Under the pieces are notes generated by a model. That model was not told the origin of the DNA. It made no database searches and was given only the letters and a program-made list of their open reading frames with translations. The position numbers and the translations under genes are program-made. From Pigoraptor chileana (lineage: Eukaryota > Opisthokonta > Filasterea), in NCBI GenBank assembly GCA_943704495.1, contig CALSCR010004345.1:1-25618 (forward strand): DNA of 25,618 nucleotides, written 5' to 3'. Positions 8,112-16,590 of this stretch are shown here, one piece after another (position 1 is the first letter of the stretch; the number at the start of each line of letters is the position of its first letter).

Positions 8112-8579
8112 TCACTTGTCACCTGACATTACAAACAAATTGCGTTCAAGAAGTGCGCGCAGACGTTGAGCATCATTGATTCTTGTAAGGCTTAGTACCC
8201 GCCCCCCGTCTGCTGCTGTCAGTGTTCCAGCGTCTCCACAAATCGTAAGCTTGCTCCCATCCCGGAATGTTGAATCTATACTTTTAACTTTAAGCCCATC
8301 AAATACAGAATACGGCCCTGTACAACTCGATGACTCTAGGATCGAAACCTCAAACAAGTCATTCCCCATTGCATGTCCAACCATTTCCAGCGACTCAGCG
8401 TATCTTACATTTTTATGTGTCTGTCCATCAGATTGACAAACTTGATGCTCAAATTCGGCATACACTGTCACCGACACGTAAATAAGCCCTTCTGCTGCCT
8501 CGTACGCATAATCAACATGACTATCACTATGAATGCATCGCCGCGACAAAGCCTCTCTATTGTCAAAAAAACTGTCCAT
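8112..8579 (-). CDS. Hypothetical protein
   Basis: 155 residues from the ATG at 8579; a longer 177-residue reading starts at 8645. No family recognised. The chain looks like a soluble mixed alpha/beta protein with regular strands (GLIYVSVTVYAEFEHQ, LFEVSILES, KLTICGDAGTLTAADGGRVLSL) and no membrane segment. The ATG at 8645 sits inside a promoter-like motif (AGTAAAAAATGAAC), and other genes start 40-107 bases after that motif, so 8579 is preferred; 8621 is a third possibility. The C-terminal codons overlap a TTGTCAC tandem repeat. Function unknown. Confidence 0.65.
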   Translation of the reverse strand: MDSFFDNREALSRRCIHSDSHVDYAYEAAEGLIYVSVTVYAEFEHQVCQSDGQTHKNVRYAESLEMVGHAMGNDLFEVSILESSSCTGPYSVFDGLKVKSIDSTFRDGSKLTICGDAGTLTAADGGRVLSLTRINDAQRLRALLERNLFVMSGDK

Positions 8580-8639
8580 TCTAATCTGATCACTCTGACA
8601 GATTTGAAAGAAAGTGTTCATCCAACTAGTCAAACTGTT

Positions 8640-8653
8640 GTTCATTTTTTACT
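8640..8653 (-). promoter_or_regulatory. A-rich promoter motif for the gene at 8112-8579
   Basis: On minus it reads GTAAAAAATGAAC. It includes the ATG of the longer ORF reading and lies 61 bases before the ATG at 8579. Confidence 0.5.
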
Positions 8654-8705
8654 CTTTGTAAAGTTCAATAATACCTACATTTTATATCTCAGCTTCCATT
8701 AAACT

Positions 8706-8886
8706 CAACGCGTGCCCGCCGCGCCCCACGGCGCCCAAGGAGTTTTACTTTGCATTACTTTTGTACTAAGATGAAAATTAGTACGAATATACAGTATTTT
8801 AAAACCCGCAATATGTAGTATAGTGCGGATAGATAATTAAAGGGAAAAATTCCGTAGACACCGTGGCGCCGGCGGACATGTGCTAA
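8706..8886. mobile_element. MITE-like inverted-repeat element, copy D
   Basis: About 180 bp. The left end is GCGTGCCCGCCGCGCCCCAC; the shared segment TTTTACTTTGCATTACTTTT follows, and the right end is ACACCGTGGCGCCGGCGGAC. It fills the gap between two minus-strand genes. The TAG stop of the F-box gene (8883-8885) lies in its right terminus. Confidence 0.7.
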
Positions 8887-9584
8887 AACTGATTTCGCCA
8901 CCGAATAGGTATCTCTCTTTTGTGCATACTACCTTGTGACAATTGGGATCGAATCCAGTTATACAGCTCATCTGAAAGTGTCACAGTTGTCTTTGTGCAT
9001 GGGGCACCTCTACTTATTAAAAACTGCTTTTCGGCAATTTTGCAACTTGCTGTAAACTCACGCATGTATTGATGTCGTAGCAGTTCATTACATTTGATTC
9101 GCTCTTTGTCCTCACCATACATACTTTCAGCCAATCGCAAAACGTCTGCCAATATGTACAATGTCATTAACGATCCACCTCCATGCGGATTGGGCAAATA
9201 CATGCACGAAATCGACGCCAACATGCACTTTGGCACTCGATGTACTTTTGTAGCTGTCATTGACGTAATTAGCTGATATGATGGCAATGCCAAACAATTT
9301 GGACAAACCCTTGTCTTGTCGTCAAATTTCCATAGTTTTGTGTCTTTGTGCCAATTGTGACAGCCATCACACTCCTTCTGAGCGTAGGTTTTCATATAAT
9401 ACTTTTTGTAATCACGACGTTTGGATGGAGGATTTTCAAAATTCATAACTAGTCGCTTCCATACATCCAGTTCTGTGTTGATCTGTTTGAACACATCACT
9501 TGCTTTATCAAACGCGTCCAACGATTTCCCAGAGGGGATGAGATGTTCAATTATTCGCTCGATACAATTTCGAGGAAGGTTCAT
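8883..9584 (-). CDS. F-box protein with zinc site and XPA-like segment
   Basis: 233 residues from the ATG at 9584, the first ATG in a frame otherwise opened by TTG at 9731. The N-terminus is an F-box: MNLPRNCIERIIEHLIP, then VFKQINTELDVWKRLV. A four-cysteine zinc site follows at about residues 76-100 (CDGCHNWH ... RVCPNC), and then SYQLITSMTATKVHRVP, which resembles the start of the DNA-binding part of XPA-type proteins. The rest is helical and unassigned. F-box proteins recruit substrates to SCF ubiquitin ligases, so a viral one probably redirects host degradation; the XPA likeness is weak. The stop codon lies in an adjoining repeat element. A palindromic unit at 9636-9664 lies in the leader. 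Confidence 0.75.
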   Translation of the reverse strand: MNLPRNCIERIIEHLIPSGKSLDAFDKASDVFKQINTELDVWKRLVMNFENPPSKRRDYKKYYMKTYAQKECDGCHNWHKDTKLWKFDDKTRVCPNCLALPSYQLITSMTATKVHRVPKCMLASISCMYLPNPHGGGSLMTLYILADVLRLAESMYGEDKERIKCNELLRHQYMREFTASCKIAEKQFLISRGAPCTKTTVTLSDELYNWIRSQLSQGSMHKREIPIRWRNQF

Positions 9585-9944
9585 TTCAAATTTCCATGCA
9601 AATCCACGCTTATGATTAAGAAACTCAACCGACTTAGAGCGCGTTCCGCCGCGCGCCACGGTGTAGCTTAACCGCGTGTTCTCATGAACGTTTAACTGCG
9701 CGCCATATTCAGCATACCATTGTGAGTTCAATGTGCATCTGTCGGGCTACATGGTATATTCACAATGCACAATATATACATGTCTGCAGTAAAACACGCG
9801 TGGCGCGCGGCGGATCGCAGAAGAACACACCATGGCGCGCGTGGCGGATAGCCAAAGAACACACCATGACGCGTGGCGGGTCGCAGAAGAACACGCCGTG
9901 GTGCGCGGCGGAACGCGCATTTTAATTTGTTGTTATCTTAACAA
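9585..9944. repeat. Divergent intergenic region with palindromic units
   Basis: It holds a single palindromic unit at 9636-9664 and a run of four decayed units at 9797-9922 (GTGGCGCGCGGCGGATCGCA, then variants, each followed by GAAGAACACACC or similar, ending GGCGGAACGCGC). It separates the F-box gene (minus) from the kinase gene (plus). The A-rich motif used by most other genes is not visible before the kinase start, so that gene may belong to another expression class. Confidence 0.7.
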
Positions 9945-12900
9945 ATGGGGCGAACAAACATTCTCATCCTGTTGAATCTATTTGCGTGTGTTCTTGCCCA
10001 AATTAGTTTCAAAGACCGTAAAGTGTTTTATGACCCTTCGGCCAGGGATTATGCTGGCACGATTTCCACGACGCGCTCAGGAAGAGCTTGTCGAAATTGG
10101 GACAGTCCTAATCACAACTACTGTCGAAATGTTCCCCCGTACATGCAAACTGCTTGGTGCTACACATATGATTTATCTAAACCCAGAGAAGAATGTGATG
10201 TAGGCGGACCCGCCGTGCCATACGACTACAATTCTGATAATGGCGCCGACTACATTGGATCTGTCTCGACCGCAGTGTCGGGCAGACCTTGCATTATGCA
10301 AAATCAAAGTCAGTCGTACTGTCGAAATCCCAATGGAATATACGCACAGCCATCTTGTTTGACAGCAGAACGTATTGAGCCATGCGATGTTGGTTCTGTT
10401 GTTTCCGTTGGGGCGGTTGGTGCGGTCGTTAACACATCAAACTGGGACGTTTTCCATCTTCGTCAACAGATTTCTCTATGTGGCGCCGATCTCGACAGCA
10501 CAGTACAATCAAATATTACCTACATTCTCATGCGATCCTGTGATGGATTGACTCTCTTTACACAACACAACGACTCTCTTGCACAGCTTATGCTACTACC
10601 AGATACTAACAGCCCAGACATTGTTGGAAAGTTTCTTAAGTTATCGACAAGAACTGTATTATTGATCTTTCGCAATGTCGATACGTTGGTATTTACTTTA
10701 CCTGATGATATGAGTGGAACTGTTACGCTTTGGGCGACATGGCAGGTTGTGAATACAAAATTCGCCATTAATGTAGTTGCACCAACTGGGGATGATTTTG
10801 TGCTTTTTGGCGGTGCATTTACATCACCAATATATCGATTAAACGGCACTCAATTGGAGTTCTGGCAATCATTGCCCCTCGATGTTGCTGATGCCATTTC
10901 TGTCAAATGTAATTCACGCGACTACATGGCAGTGTCAAGCTCACTGGGTGTACGACTATTTGGATGGAACGACCGTGAAAATAACACTGACCGACAATCA
11001 ATTCGTCTGGTTCATGCAGAAACCGTTGGTATTGTATTCAACTGGCGAGTCGTTGATATTGGCGCATATCAAGTTGACGGGCGTCAAATATTAGTTGTTG
11101 GAGAGACAAATCGAATATCACTCTTTGAATGTAGAAATTCGACATTCCGACCCCTGACAACCATAAACACCCGTGCCACGATTCAAAAAATTGCAATTGC
11201 TCCCCCTAACTTACTCGCAGTCACTGACCAAGCCATAGAATATTACACGATGCAGAATAATGGACTATTTGCATTGAGAGAAATCCTCCCCGGTAAAGCG
11301 GCCATGGTTGTGGATTCTATGACAAGCCTTATTGCGGTAGGGGATGCTAACTTGGTATCGGTCTATGACATTGATGTTCCGTTTATGGAACTGACAGTTG
11401 AGTTGGTTGGAGGTGTTGGGCTGGCTGGAGGTGTTGGGCTGGCTGGAGGTATGAAAATCGGGCTGGTGAATGGAGAAATGAAAATTGTTGAAGCGGCTAA
11501 CATTCAAATCGATGTGACAATCATGAGCAATGGGACAGCCATGAACACGCCTTGGCGCCTGCGTGGATCTGAGTCACGAGTCTCTCTCCGCCCTGGTGTT
11601 GTTCGTCTAATCGATGCGAAACAGACGGTTCAGACGGTTCAGACGGTTCAGACGGTTCAGACGGTTCAGACGGTTCAAACATTTCATATTACCGTTTTAA
11701 ATGACGATGTGGAACGAGATGACGGAATTGTTATGTTTGAATTTGGAGGTGGATTGTTGCGAGATTTGGCACCAGATGTGCAATTTTCTTTATTGATCTA
11801 CGATGACGATCATGCCGGGGTACTCACCATACCAGCTGTAAACAGTTTGGTCTTGTCACTGCAATCACGTCCTCTAGCCGATGTTACCATCAAAATTGGT
11901 CAATCCAACAATATATTCACTGTCATTGTTCCATCAGAATGGTCTGTGATCCGAACTATACCGCTATCCCCGGGAACATATGTGATCAAAGTTTCAAGTG
12001 AAGATCCCAGATATAATTTTGAAATGGTGGAAACTGTTATTGGTGCCACAGATTCTGAAAGAATAAAGAAGATAATCATTGGTACGACAGTTGGTGGGGT
12101 TGGTTTAATTGCTGTAGTTGTTGTGGTTGTAATTGTGTATCGTCGTCGGCTGCGCCAGGGGAGCAATTGGAGTGACATTGACTGGCTCGTAAGTGCGGCG
12201 GAGATTCAAGTATTGCGACAATTAGGTACTGGTACATTTGGACAGGTCTATTTAGGTGTGTATAAGAATACGTCAGTGGCGCTTAAGACGGTCAATGGCG
12301 ATGAAGAGTCGCCTTCAAATCATGCAAGTGGCGAGGTTCCTACCACTGGTACTACTCCGCCAGCGACACCAGAAGTGTCTGCTGGTGTGCAAAATGTTGT
12401 TCGTCACAAACTCAATCAACTTGTTCGAGGTGAAGATGTTATCAGAACCTTGAAAAATGCCACCCGCCGTGATCTTGAAATCAACGCATTTCTACAAGAA
12501 ATCAGCACCCTCCACAAGCTCCGTCATCCCAATATTGTTATCTTCATGGGCGCTTGTCTTGACGGAACCATGCTCTGTATGATAATGGAATACATGAATC
12601 AAGGATCGTTGTACGATCTGTTGCGAGTTATGAAAAATGATCCAGAAGAACATGCGTGGTTGCGACGATATAAAATGGCAAGGGACGGCGTTGCAGGCAT
12701 GGTGTATCTCCATTCGCATAATCCGCCGATCATTCATTACGATCTAAAGTCGCCAAACCTGCTTGTTGACGATAAGTTCAGTGTCAAGGTTTGTGATTTT
12801 GGCATGGCCAAGCTCAAAACGTCTATATCCTCAAAACGTGTTGGAACATTGCTCTGGATGGCGCCGGAAGTGTATATGAAGAAGCAGGCGGATGAGAAGC

Positions 12901-13736
12901 TTGATGTGTACAGTTATGGGATCATTTTGTGGGAATTTGCGGCCATGGAAGCGCCATATAGTGAAGAGCCGCAAAAGACACTCATGAAACGCATCTGCGA
13001 CGAGAACCTTCGTCCAAGCATTCCTCGTTGTCCGCGCAAGTATATTCAGCTTATGAAGCGCTGTTGGCATTCAGAACCGGATCAGAGACCAAGTTTCATT
13101 GATGTGATGAAGTCACTCGATCAGTTTATTGACGACGAGCAGCGTGTCATTGCGGGACCATTGCCAACGTTTCTTACCCCAAGACCAGGGGCAACACGAA
13201 TGGTTGATCGACTGTCGGATTTGCACTTACATCCGGACAAGGATAAGGATAAGAGTCGGCTTAGCAAGATTGCTAGTTTTTTGAGTCCATCCTCCAACCG
13301 CAACAGAGACATTATGAACAACACAAACGATTTCACTACTAACACTGGTACACACGGTACGAACAGCATTAATTCAGATCATGTGGAGATCAATCTGGAT
13401 GATATTGCACCATCATACAGGCAGCAAAGACGAGATTCATCTGTTTCAAGGATATTTGCGGCGGGAGATTCAGGCAGTGGCCACGCAAAATTGACCCCCA
13501 GACCAAGACGTAACTCTATAACCTCCCGCATATCTGTGGCTCAACCAGCCACCTTGTACGAAGAATGCGAAGCTGATGTAGTATCAAATAATTCAACAAA
13601 TACGCCAACTCCATCGAACACACAGTCGGACGAGCTAGACACACAGGCAGACATTCAACCAGATGAGCTGGACACACAGTTAGACAAACCAACCGAGCTG
13701 GATACAAAGTTAGACACATCGTCAGACACGCTGTAG
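9945..13736 (+). CDS. Receptor-like TKL kinase with kringle modules
   Basis: 1263 residues. Signal peptide 1-18 (ILILLNLFACVLA). Two kringle-like modules follow (about 28-87 and 95-148), with YAGTISTTRSGRACRNW, NYCRN, AWCYT, and YIGSVSTAVSGRPC, SYCRN. Next is a beta-rich ectodomain to about 500, possibly a propeller, then a repeat VQTVQT (about 560-580) and a Calx-beta-like stretch ending IYDDDHAG (about 622-629). One membrane helix lies at about 708-733. The cytoplasmic kinase (about 752-1056) has GTGTFG, VALK, QEISTLHKLRHPN, HYDLKSPN, DFG and WMAPE. It is TKL-type; HYD replaces HRD, so activation-loop control may differ. A low-complexity insert of about 50 extra residues lies between the VALK strand and the helix-C Glu. 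The tail is Ser/Thr/Asp-rich with DELDTQ repeats. Probably host-derived; ligand unknown. Confidence 0.9.
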   Translation: MGRTNILILLNLFACVLAQISFKDRKVFYDPSARDYAGTISTTRSGRACRNWDSPNHNYCRNVPPYMQTAWCYTYDLSKPREECDVGGPAVPYDYNSDNGADYIGSVSTAVSGRPCIMQNQSQSYCRNPNGIYAQPSCLTAERIEPCDVGSVVSVGAVGAVVNTSNWDVFHLRQQISLCGADLDSTVQSNITYILMRSCDGLTLFTQHNDSLAQLMLLPDTNSPDIVGKFLKLSTRTVLLIFRNVDTLVFTLPDDMSGTVTLWATWQVVNTKFAINVVAPTGDDFVLFGGAFTSPIYRLNGTQLEFWQSLPLDVADAISVKCNSRDYMAVSSSLGVRLFGWNDRENNTDRQSIRLVHAETVGIVFNWRVVDIGAYQVDGRQILVVGETNRISLFECRNSTFRPLTTINTRATIQKIAIAPPNLLAVTDQAIEYYTMQNNGLFALREILPGKAAMVVDSMTSLIAVGDANLVSVYDIDVPFMELTVELVGGVGLAGGVGLAGGMKIGLVNGEMKIVEAANIQIDVTIMSNGTAMNTPWRLRGSESRVSLRPGVVRLIDAKQTVQTVQTVQTVQTVQTVQTFHITVLNDDVERDDGIVMFEFGGGLLRDLAPDVQFSLLIYDDDHAGVLTIPAVNSLVLSLQSRPLADVTIKIGQSNNIFTVIVPSEWSVIRTIPLSPGTYVIKVSSEDPRYNFEMVETVIGATDSERIKKIIIGTTVGGVGLIAVVVVVVIVYRRRLRQGSNWSDIDWLVSAAEIQVLRQLGTGTFGQVYLGVYKNTSVALKTVNGDEESPSNHASGEVPTTGTTPPATPEVSAGVQNVVRHKLNQLVRGEDVIRTLKNATRRDLEINAFLQEISTLHKLRHPNIVIFMGACLDGTMLCMIMEYMNQGSLYDLLRVMKNDPEEHAWLRRYKMARDGVAGMVYLHSHNPPIIHYDLKSPNLLVDDKFSVKVCDFGMAKLKTSISSKRVGTLLWMAPEVYMKKQADEKLDVYSYGIILWEFAAMEAPYSEEPQKTLMKRICDENLRPSIPRCPRKYIQLMKRCWHSEPDQRPSFIDVMKSLDQFIDDEQRVIAGPLPTFLTPRPGATRMVDRLSDLHLHPDKDKDKSRLSKIASFLSPSSNRNRDIMNNTNDFTTNTGTHGTNSINSDHVEINLDDIAPSYRQQRRDSSVSRIFAAGDSGSGHAKLTPRPRRNSITSRISVAQPATLYEECEADVVSNNSTNTPTPSNTQSDELDTQADIQPDELDTQLDKPTELDTKLDTSSDTL
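11623..11682 (+). repeat. 9-bp in-frame tandem repeat in the kinase gene
   Basis: Unit ACGGTTCAG repeated about six times, coding for QTV triplets just before the Calx-beta-like region. The period keeps the reading frame, so copy number can vary without breaking the gene. Confidence 0.9.
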
Positions 13737-13783
13737 ATTAGTTCTCACAAACTCGTATCCGCCCAAGATGTATATCATACATC

Positions 13784-13874
13784 TCATCGCCGCACCACGG
13801 TGTCGAAGGATTCTTTTCTGATAAGCACCTTTACATCTTCGGCAGGGACACCGTGGCGTGGCGAACATGCTAAA
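13784..13874. mobile_element. Short MITE-like element, about 90 bp
   Basis: Left end TCGCCGCACCACGGTGTCGA with GGATTCTTTTCT after it; right end GGGACACCGTGGCGTGGCGA. The interior is only about 30 bp, so this is an internally deleted or minimal copy of the family. It follows the kinase stop codon by about 50 bp. Confidence 0.6.
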
Positions 13875-14040
13875 ACATACAGTAATCGTACAGTTATTTG
13901 CTGTACAAATATGGTTGCGAACATTGAATGTACATTCTGGATGGTGCGCAGATTGTAACGGGCAAAAAAAAATGAGTCAGTTGCAATCACCTGCAGTCGG
14001 TTGCACTCAGTTTGTGTAATTGATAAGGAGAGTGTATACA

Positions 14041-14260
14041 ACCCAGTGCGCTCACGTTAGAAACAACATTGCAAACACTTATAGACCTTCCAGTACGCTT
14101 ACGTCAGTTACTTTGTTGCAGAAACTTAGATCAAGAGTGTGAAGACCACCCAATGCGCGTCGCTTATGTTTATACATTGCAGATCAAGAGTATAAGACCG
14201 CCCAATGCGCTAGCGTCGGTTACTTTATTGCACCAACTCAGATCAATGCATCGTGTGCGC
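14041..14260. repeat. Degenerate 50-60 bp tandem repeat
   Basis: About four imperfect units, each beginning CCCA(G/A)TGCGC(T) or CCAGTACGCTTACGTC, continuing with GTTACTTT(G/A)TTGCA and ending AGATCAAGAGT(G/A)T(G/A)AGACC. The copies are strongly diverged. It lacks the GC palindrome of the main family and looks like an independent old repeat. Confidence 0.6.
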
Positions 14261-14340
14261 AGTGCATATAACTAAATCAAAAAATGACTCGTAATGAAAA
14301 ATGACCCGTAATGAGCAGCGGACACAGCCAAGTCAAACAA

Positions 14341-14392
14341 AACCCGTGGTGCGCGGCGGAACGCGCTGTGGTGCGCGGCGGAACGCGCTTAG
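14341..14392. repeat. Double palindromic unit at a gene 3' end
   Basis: Two head-to-tail copies of GTGGTGCGCGGCGGAACGCG followed by CTTA. The last bases contain the TAA stop (minus strand) of the 14389-16281 gene. The hairpin therefore begins exactly where translation ends, a position suited to a transcript-end signal. Confidence 0.8.
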
Positions 14393-16281
14393 TAACTCAC
14401 ATAAAACGGCGGATACATTGGATAGACTTCCGCAAACGTAGCCCTATCATCCTCCGAAATCAAATTGCACGCACACAGTTTATCAAGATACTCTTCATAA
14501 ATTCGTCGAAACTCCTTCGAATCCCCTGTGTTACAAAGACAGTCAATGAGCATTCGCCGATACTCGTCCGTCATTGGTGCATCCGCATGCTCTGCCAAAA
14601 CTCCCAACTGACCCACTGCATATCGAAATAACGCCCGCCGCTGTCTCTCCTCCAGGGGAAGCAACTGCACTTCCACGGTCTCATTTAACACTGGAAGAAT
14701 GTCTCGTGACAATATCGTTTGAAACACCGCCCAGACAAGTTGTTCCGGCGGGTCTGAAGTTTCTGGCGGGTCTGAAGTTTCTGGCGGGTCTAAAGTTTCT
14801 GGCGGGTCTAAAGTTTCTGGTGGGTCTGAAGTTTCTCGCGGGTCTAAAGTTTCTGGCGGGTCTGAAGTTTCTGGCGGGTCTAAAGTTTCTGGCGGGTCTA
14901 AAGTTTCTGGCGGGTCTAAAGTTTCTGGCGTTTCCGCCTTTTCCGCTATCACACCCATCTCTTTCACAAAACTTTCAATTGTTTCAAACGATATGCCACT
15001 GACATCTCGCACAACCTGTCCGTCATCATACCACTTACGAATTATGTTCTTACGCTTACACATGTTGTCAAAGTTTTGAATGGTCCATCGATTATCTTCA
15101 ATGAAGAACGGCTTATACTTTTCGAGAAATGCATCCAAATTAACCCTTGATTTACCATTCGCATCGAGCATTGCCAAGTACTCGGATGGGTCCGCAAGCA
15201 ACATCATCTTTATGTTCGCCCACAAAATGCGCTCGATCGACACATTGCCCAGATCCATGCGTAGAGGATAGATCTTGCGCTTTGAAAAGTCATAGCCACA
15301 TGTGTCATTCAGCCTGACAAGATGACCGACCAAATACATATCAGCAAGAACCATTGTCACAGCCTCGCTGATCATGCGGTGAGCAACGTATACTTGTCGT
15401 GAGAATGGATGCTCTTCTCCGGTGAAGATTAGATCCCGAATGAGAAAGTGTCCAAAGTCGTGAGCCATGAAAGTGAGCTCATGGATGTCGTCTGACTTGG
15501 GTGTGAATGGTAATCCAGCATTCAATCCAGGTTGCCAATAATTTGCCTGTCTGCGATTTTTGGCTGCCCGATAGAAGATGCCACTGTTTAAAACAGTTGT
15601 CATTAAGTTTCGAAAGCCTTGTGGCGCTAACTCCATCAGCCTCGATGCCAAAAGTGCAGGATCCCGATCTAGACAAACTGCCCTTTCATACTTTTGAGGA
15701 CAGAATCTCAAATCCCTCGGATTCTTGTAATGCAATCTGTCAACCGCAAACGCAGACAAAACCATTTCACGAGAAGATACCTTGGCTCGGCCTTCGTTTC
15801 GAAGCTCTTGATATGTCTTTCCAAGCGCACTCACGACAAATATGTCATCCCATCCAAACACATCATCCGACATAGACTTGCGATTGGTGTCGACATAGCC
15901 TGCGGTTCGATGAACATAATGTCTGTTTGTTACAACATCGTTTATCAGCCACCAGGCGCGCATCTCGGATACATTGTGTCCGTCAATCAAATCAGACGTT
16001 TCACGAAAAGCAGCCACAACAACTACATCTTCAGTCTGTACGCGCAACAACATCTCTCCATACTGCTCCAACGAGAGACATCCCCCATCAACAGACATGC
16101 GGATGACTTCCAATCCATAGTTGGCAAAGAACAAGTTGTACTCGACAGCCTTGCGACAGTTATCCGTGATCGCAAAAATAATCCGACGAGTCTTGCCAGT
16201 ACGGTTGGACTCATTCGCTTTGATAGCCTTAATCGCGGTTTCAAGCGGGGTTACGCCCCCGCACGACATTGCCAATGACAT
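14389..16281 (-). CDS. HAM1/ITPase-like enzyme fused to unknown His-rich domain
   Basis: 630 residues from the ATG at 16281. Residues 30-180 look like a HAM1/RdgB-type inosine/xanthosine triphosphate pyrophosphatase: ITDNCRKAVEYNLFFANYGLEVI (the TNNxxK block), FGWDDIFVVSALGKTYQEL and KVSSREMVL (SHR becomes SSR). Residues about 190-480 form a domain I do not recognise, with YWQPGLNAGLPFTPK and HELTFMAHDFGHF; the spaced histidines and Asp suggest a metal site, perhaps HD-like. An 18-bp repeat then gives about eleven PETLDP/PETSDP units, followed by a helical end of about 110 residues. A longer reading from 16431 is rejected: its extra codons run through the promoter motif and a CACGTG repeat. 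HAM1 enzymes remove deaminated purine nucleotides. Domain call inferred from motifs; the second domain's role is unknown. Confidence 0.8.
   Translation of the reverse strand: MSLAMSCGGVTPLETAIKAIKANESNRTGKTRRIIFAITDNCRKAVEYNLFFANYGLEVIRMSVDGGCLSLEQYGEMLLRVQTEDVVVVAAFRETSDLIDGHNVSEMRAWWLINDVVTNRHYVHRTAGYVDTNRKSMSDDVFGWDDIFVVSALGKTYQELRNEGRAKVSSREMVLSAFAVDRLHYKNPRDLRFCPQKYERAVCLDRDPALLASRLMELAPQGFRNLMTTVLNSGIFYRAAKNRRQANYWQPGLNAGLPFTPKSDDIHELTFMAHDFGHFLIRDLIFTGEEHPFSRQVYVAHRMISEAVTMVLADMYLVGHLVRLNDTCGYDFSKRKIYPLRMDLGNVSIERILWANIKMMLLADPSEYLAMLDANGKSRVNLDAFLEKYKPFFIEDNRWTIQNFDNMCKRKNIIRKWYDDGQVVRDVSGISFETIESFVKEMGVIAEKAETPETLDPPETLDPPETLDPPETSDPPETLDPRETSDPPETLDPPETLDPPETSDPPETSDPPEQLVWAVFQTILSRDILPVLNETVEVQLLPLEERQRRALFRYAVGQLGVLAEHADAPMTDEYRRMLIDCLCNTGDSKEFRRIYEEYLDKLCACNLISEDDRATFAEVYPMYPPFYVSY
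14745..14935 (-). repeat. 18-bp in-frame tandem repeat
   Basis: Unit TCTGAAGTTTCTGGCGGG (plus strand) or TCTAAAGTTTCTGGCGGG, about eleven copies, coding for PETSDP/PETLDP on minus. It lies in the linker between the His-rich domain and the C-terminal helices. Copies differ mainly at one base, G or A, giving S or L. Confidence 0.9.
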
Positions 16282-16340
16282 ATTACAGGTCCTTGTGAAC
16301 ACGGGTTGACAACAAAAAAACATATATTTATGTGCAAGAC

Positions 16341-16356
16341 TTTCATTTTTTTTCCC
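16341..16356 (-). promoter_or_regulatory. A-rich promoter motif for the HAM1-like gene
   Basis: On minus it reads GGGGAAAAAAAATGAAA, 59 bases before the ATG at 16281. If read as coding it would give GKKNE in an unlikely N-terminal extension, which argues for the later start. Confidence 0.7.
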
Positions 16357-16402
16357 CTGCATATCGTCCATGCGCTGGTTTATCCAGAGGAACAGAAAGA
16401 GC

Positions 16403-16447
16403 CACGTGATGAAGGCACGTGATAAAGACACGTGATGAAAACACGTG
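16403..16447. promoter_or_regulatory. Four CACGTG sites at exact 13-bp spacing
   Basis: CACGTG begins at 16403, 16416, 16429 and 16442; the repeated unit is CACGTGATGAARN with small changes. CACGTG is the palindromic E-box/G-box core bound by bHLH or bZIP factors in eukaryotes. The cluster lies about 50-100 bases upstream of the A-rich motif of the HAM1-like gene. It may be a binding array for a host or viral regulator, or a plain minisatellite. Confidence 0.6.
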
Positions 16448-16579
16448 ATGATGCTGTTTAATTATCCTTTGAAATCTTGGGAAATCCTGTAATATCCAAA
16501 ATCGGTTAACTAAATCTAGTCACATGCCATAATCCACTGGATTGCATCGACGTGCTTTCATCACGTTTACACCACACAG

Positions 16580-16590
16580 AAAAAAATGAA
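16580..16590 (+). promoter_or_regulatory. A-rich promoter motif for the coiled-coil gene
   Basis: GAAAAAAATGAA followed by ATAG: the motif's own ATG opens a two-codon frame only. The true ATG follows 80 bases later at 16670. This is clear evidence that the ATG in the motif is not a start. Confidence 0.7.

Larger units (their letters stand above)
13737..14388. other. Intergenic repeats
   Basis: No gene supported. Contents: a short inverted-repeat element at 13784-13874, a run of A at about 13964 followed by ATGAGTCAG, a degenerate tandem repeat at 14041-14260, two similar short runs (AAAATGACTCGTAATG, then AAAATGACCCGTAATG) at 14281-14314, and a two-copy palindromic unit at 14341-14392. A 68-codon open frame at 14069-14275 is made of the degenerate repeat and is not called. 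Confidence 0.55.

Noticed and set aside
9585-9731. N-terminal extension of the F-box protein, which would place a palindromic unit inside it
   Set aside because: The frame has no ATG before 9584 and the F-box starts right there, so this palindrome is more likely in the leader and is not counted among in-frame insertions.
14069-14275. 68-codon plus frame after an A-rich run
   Set aside because: Entirely inside a degenerate tandem repeat, with no protein-like pattern.
16282-16431. N-terminal extension of the HAM1-like protein from 16431
   Set aside because: It runs through the A-rich promoter motif and the CACGTG repeat; the ATG at 16281 fits the spacing seen at other genes.
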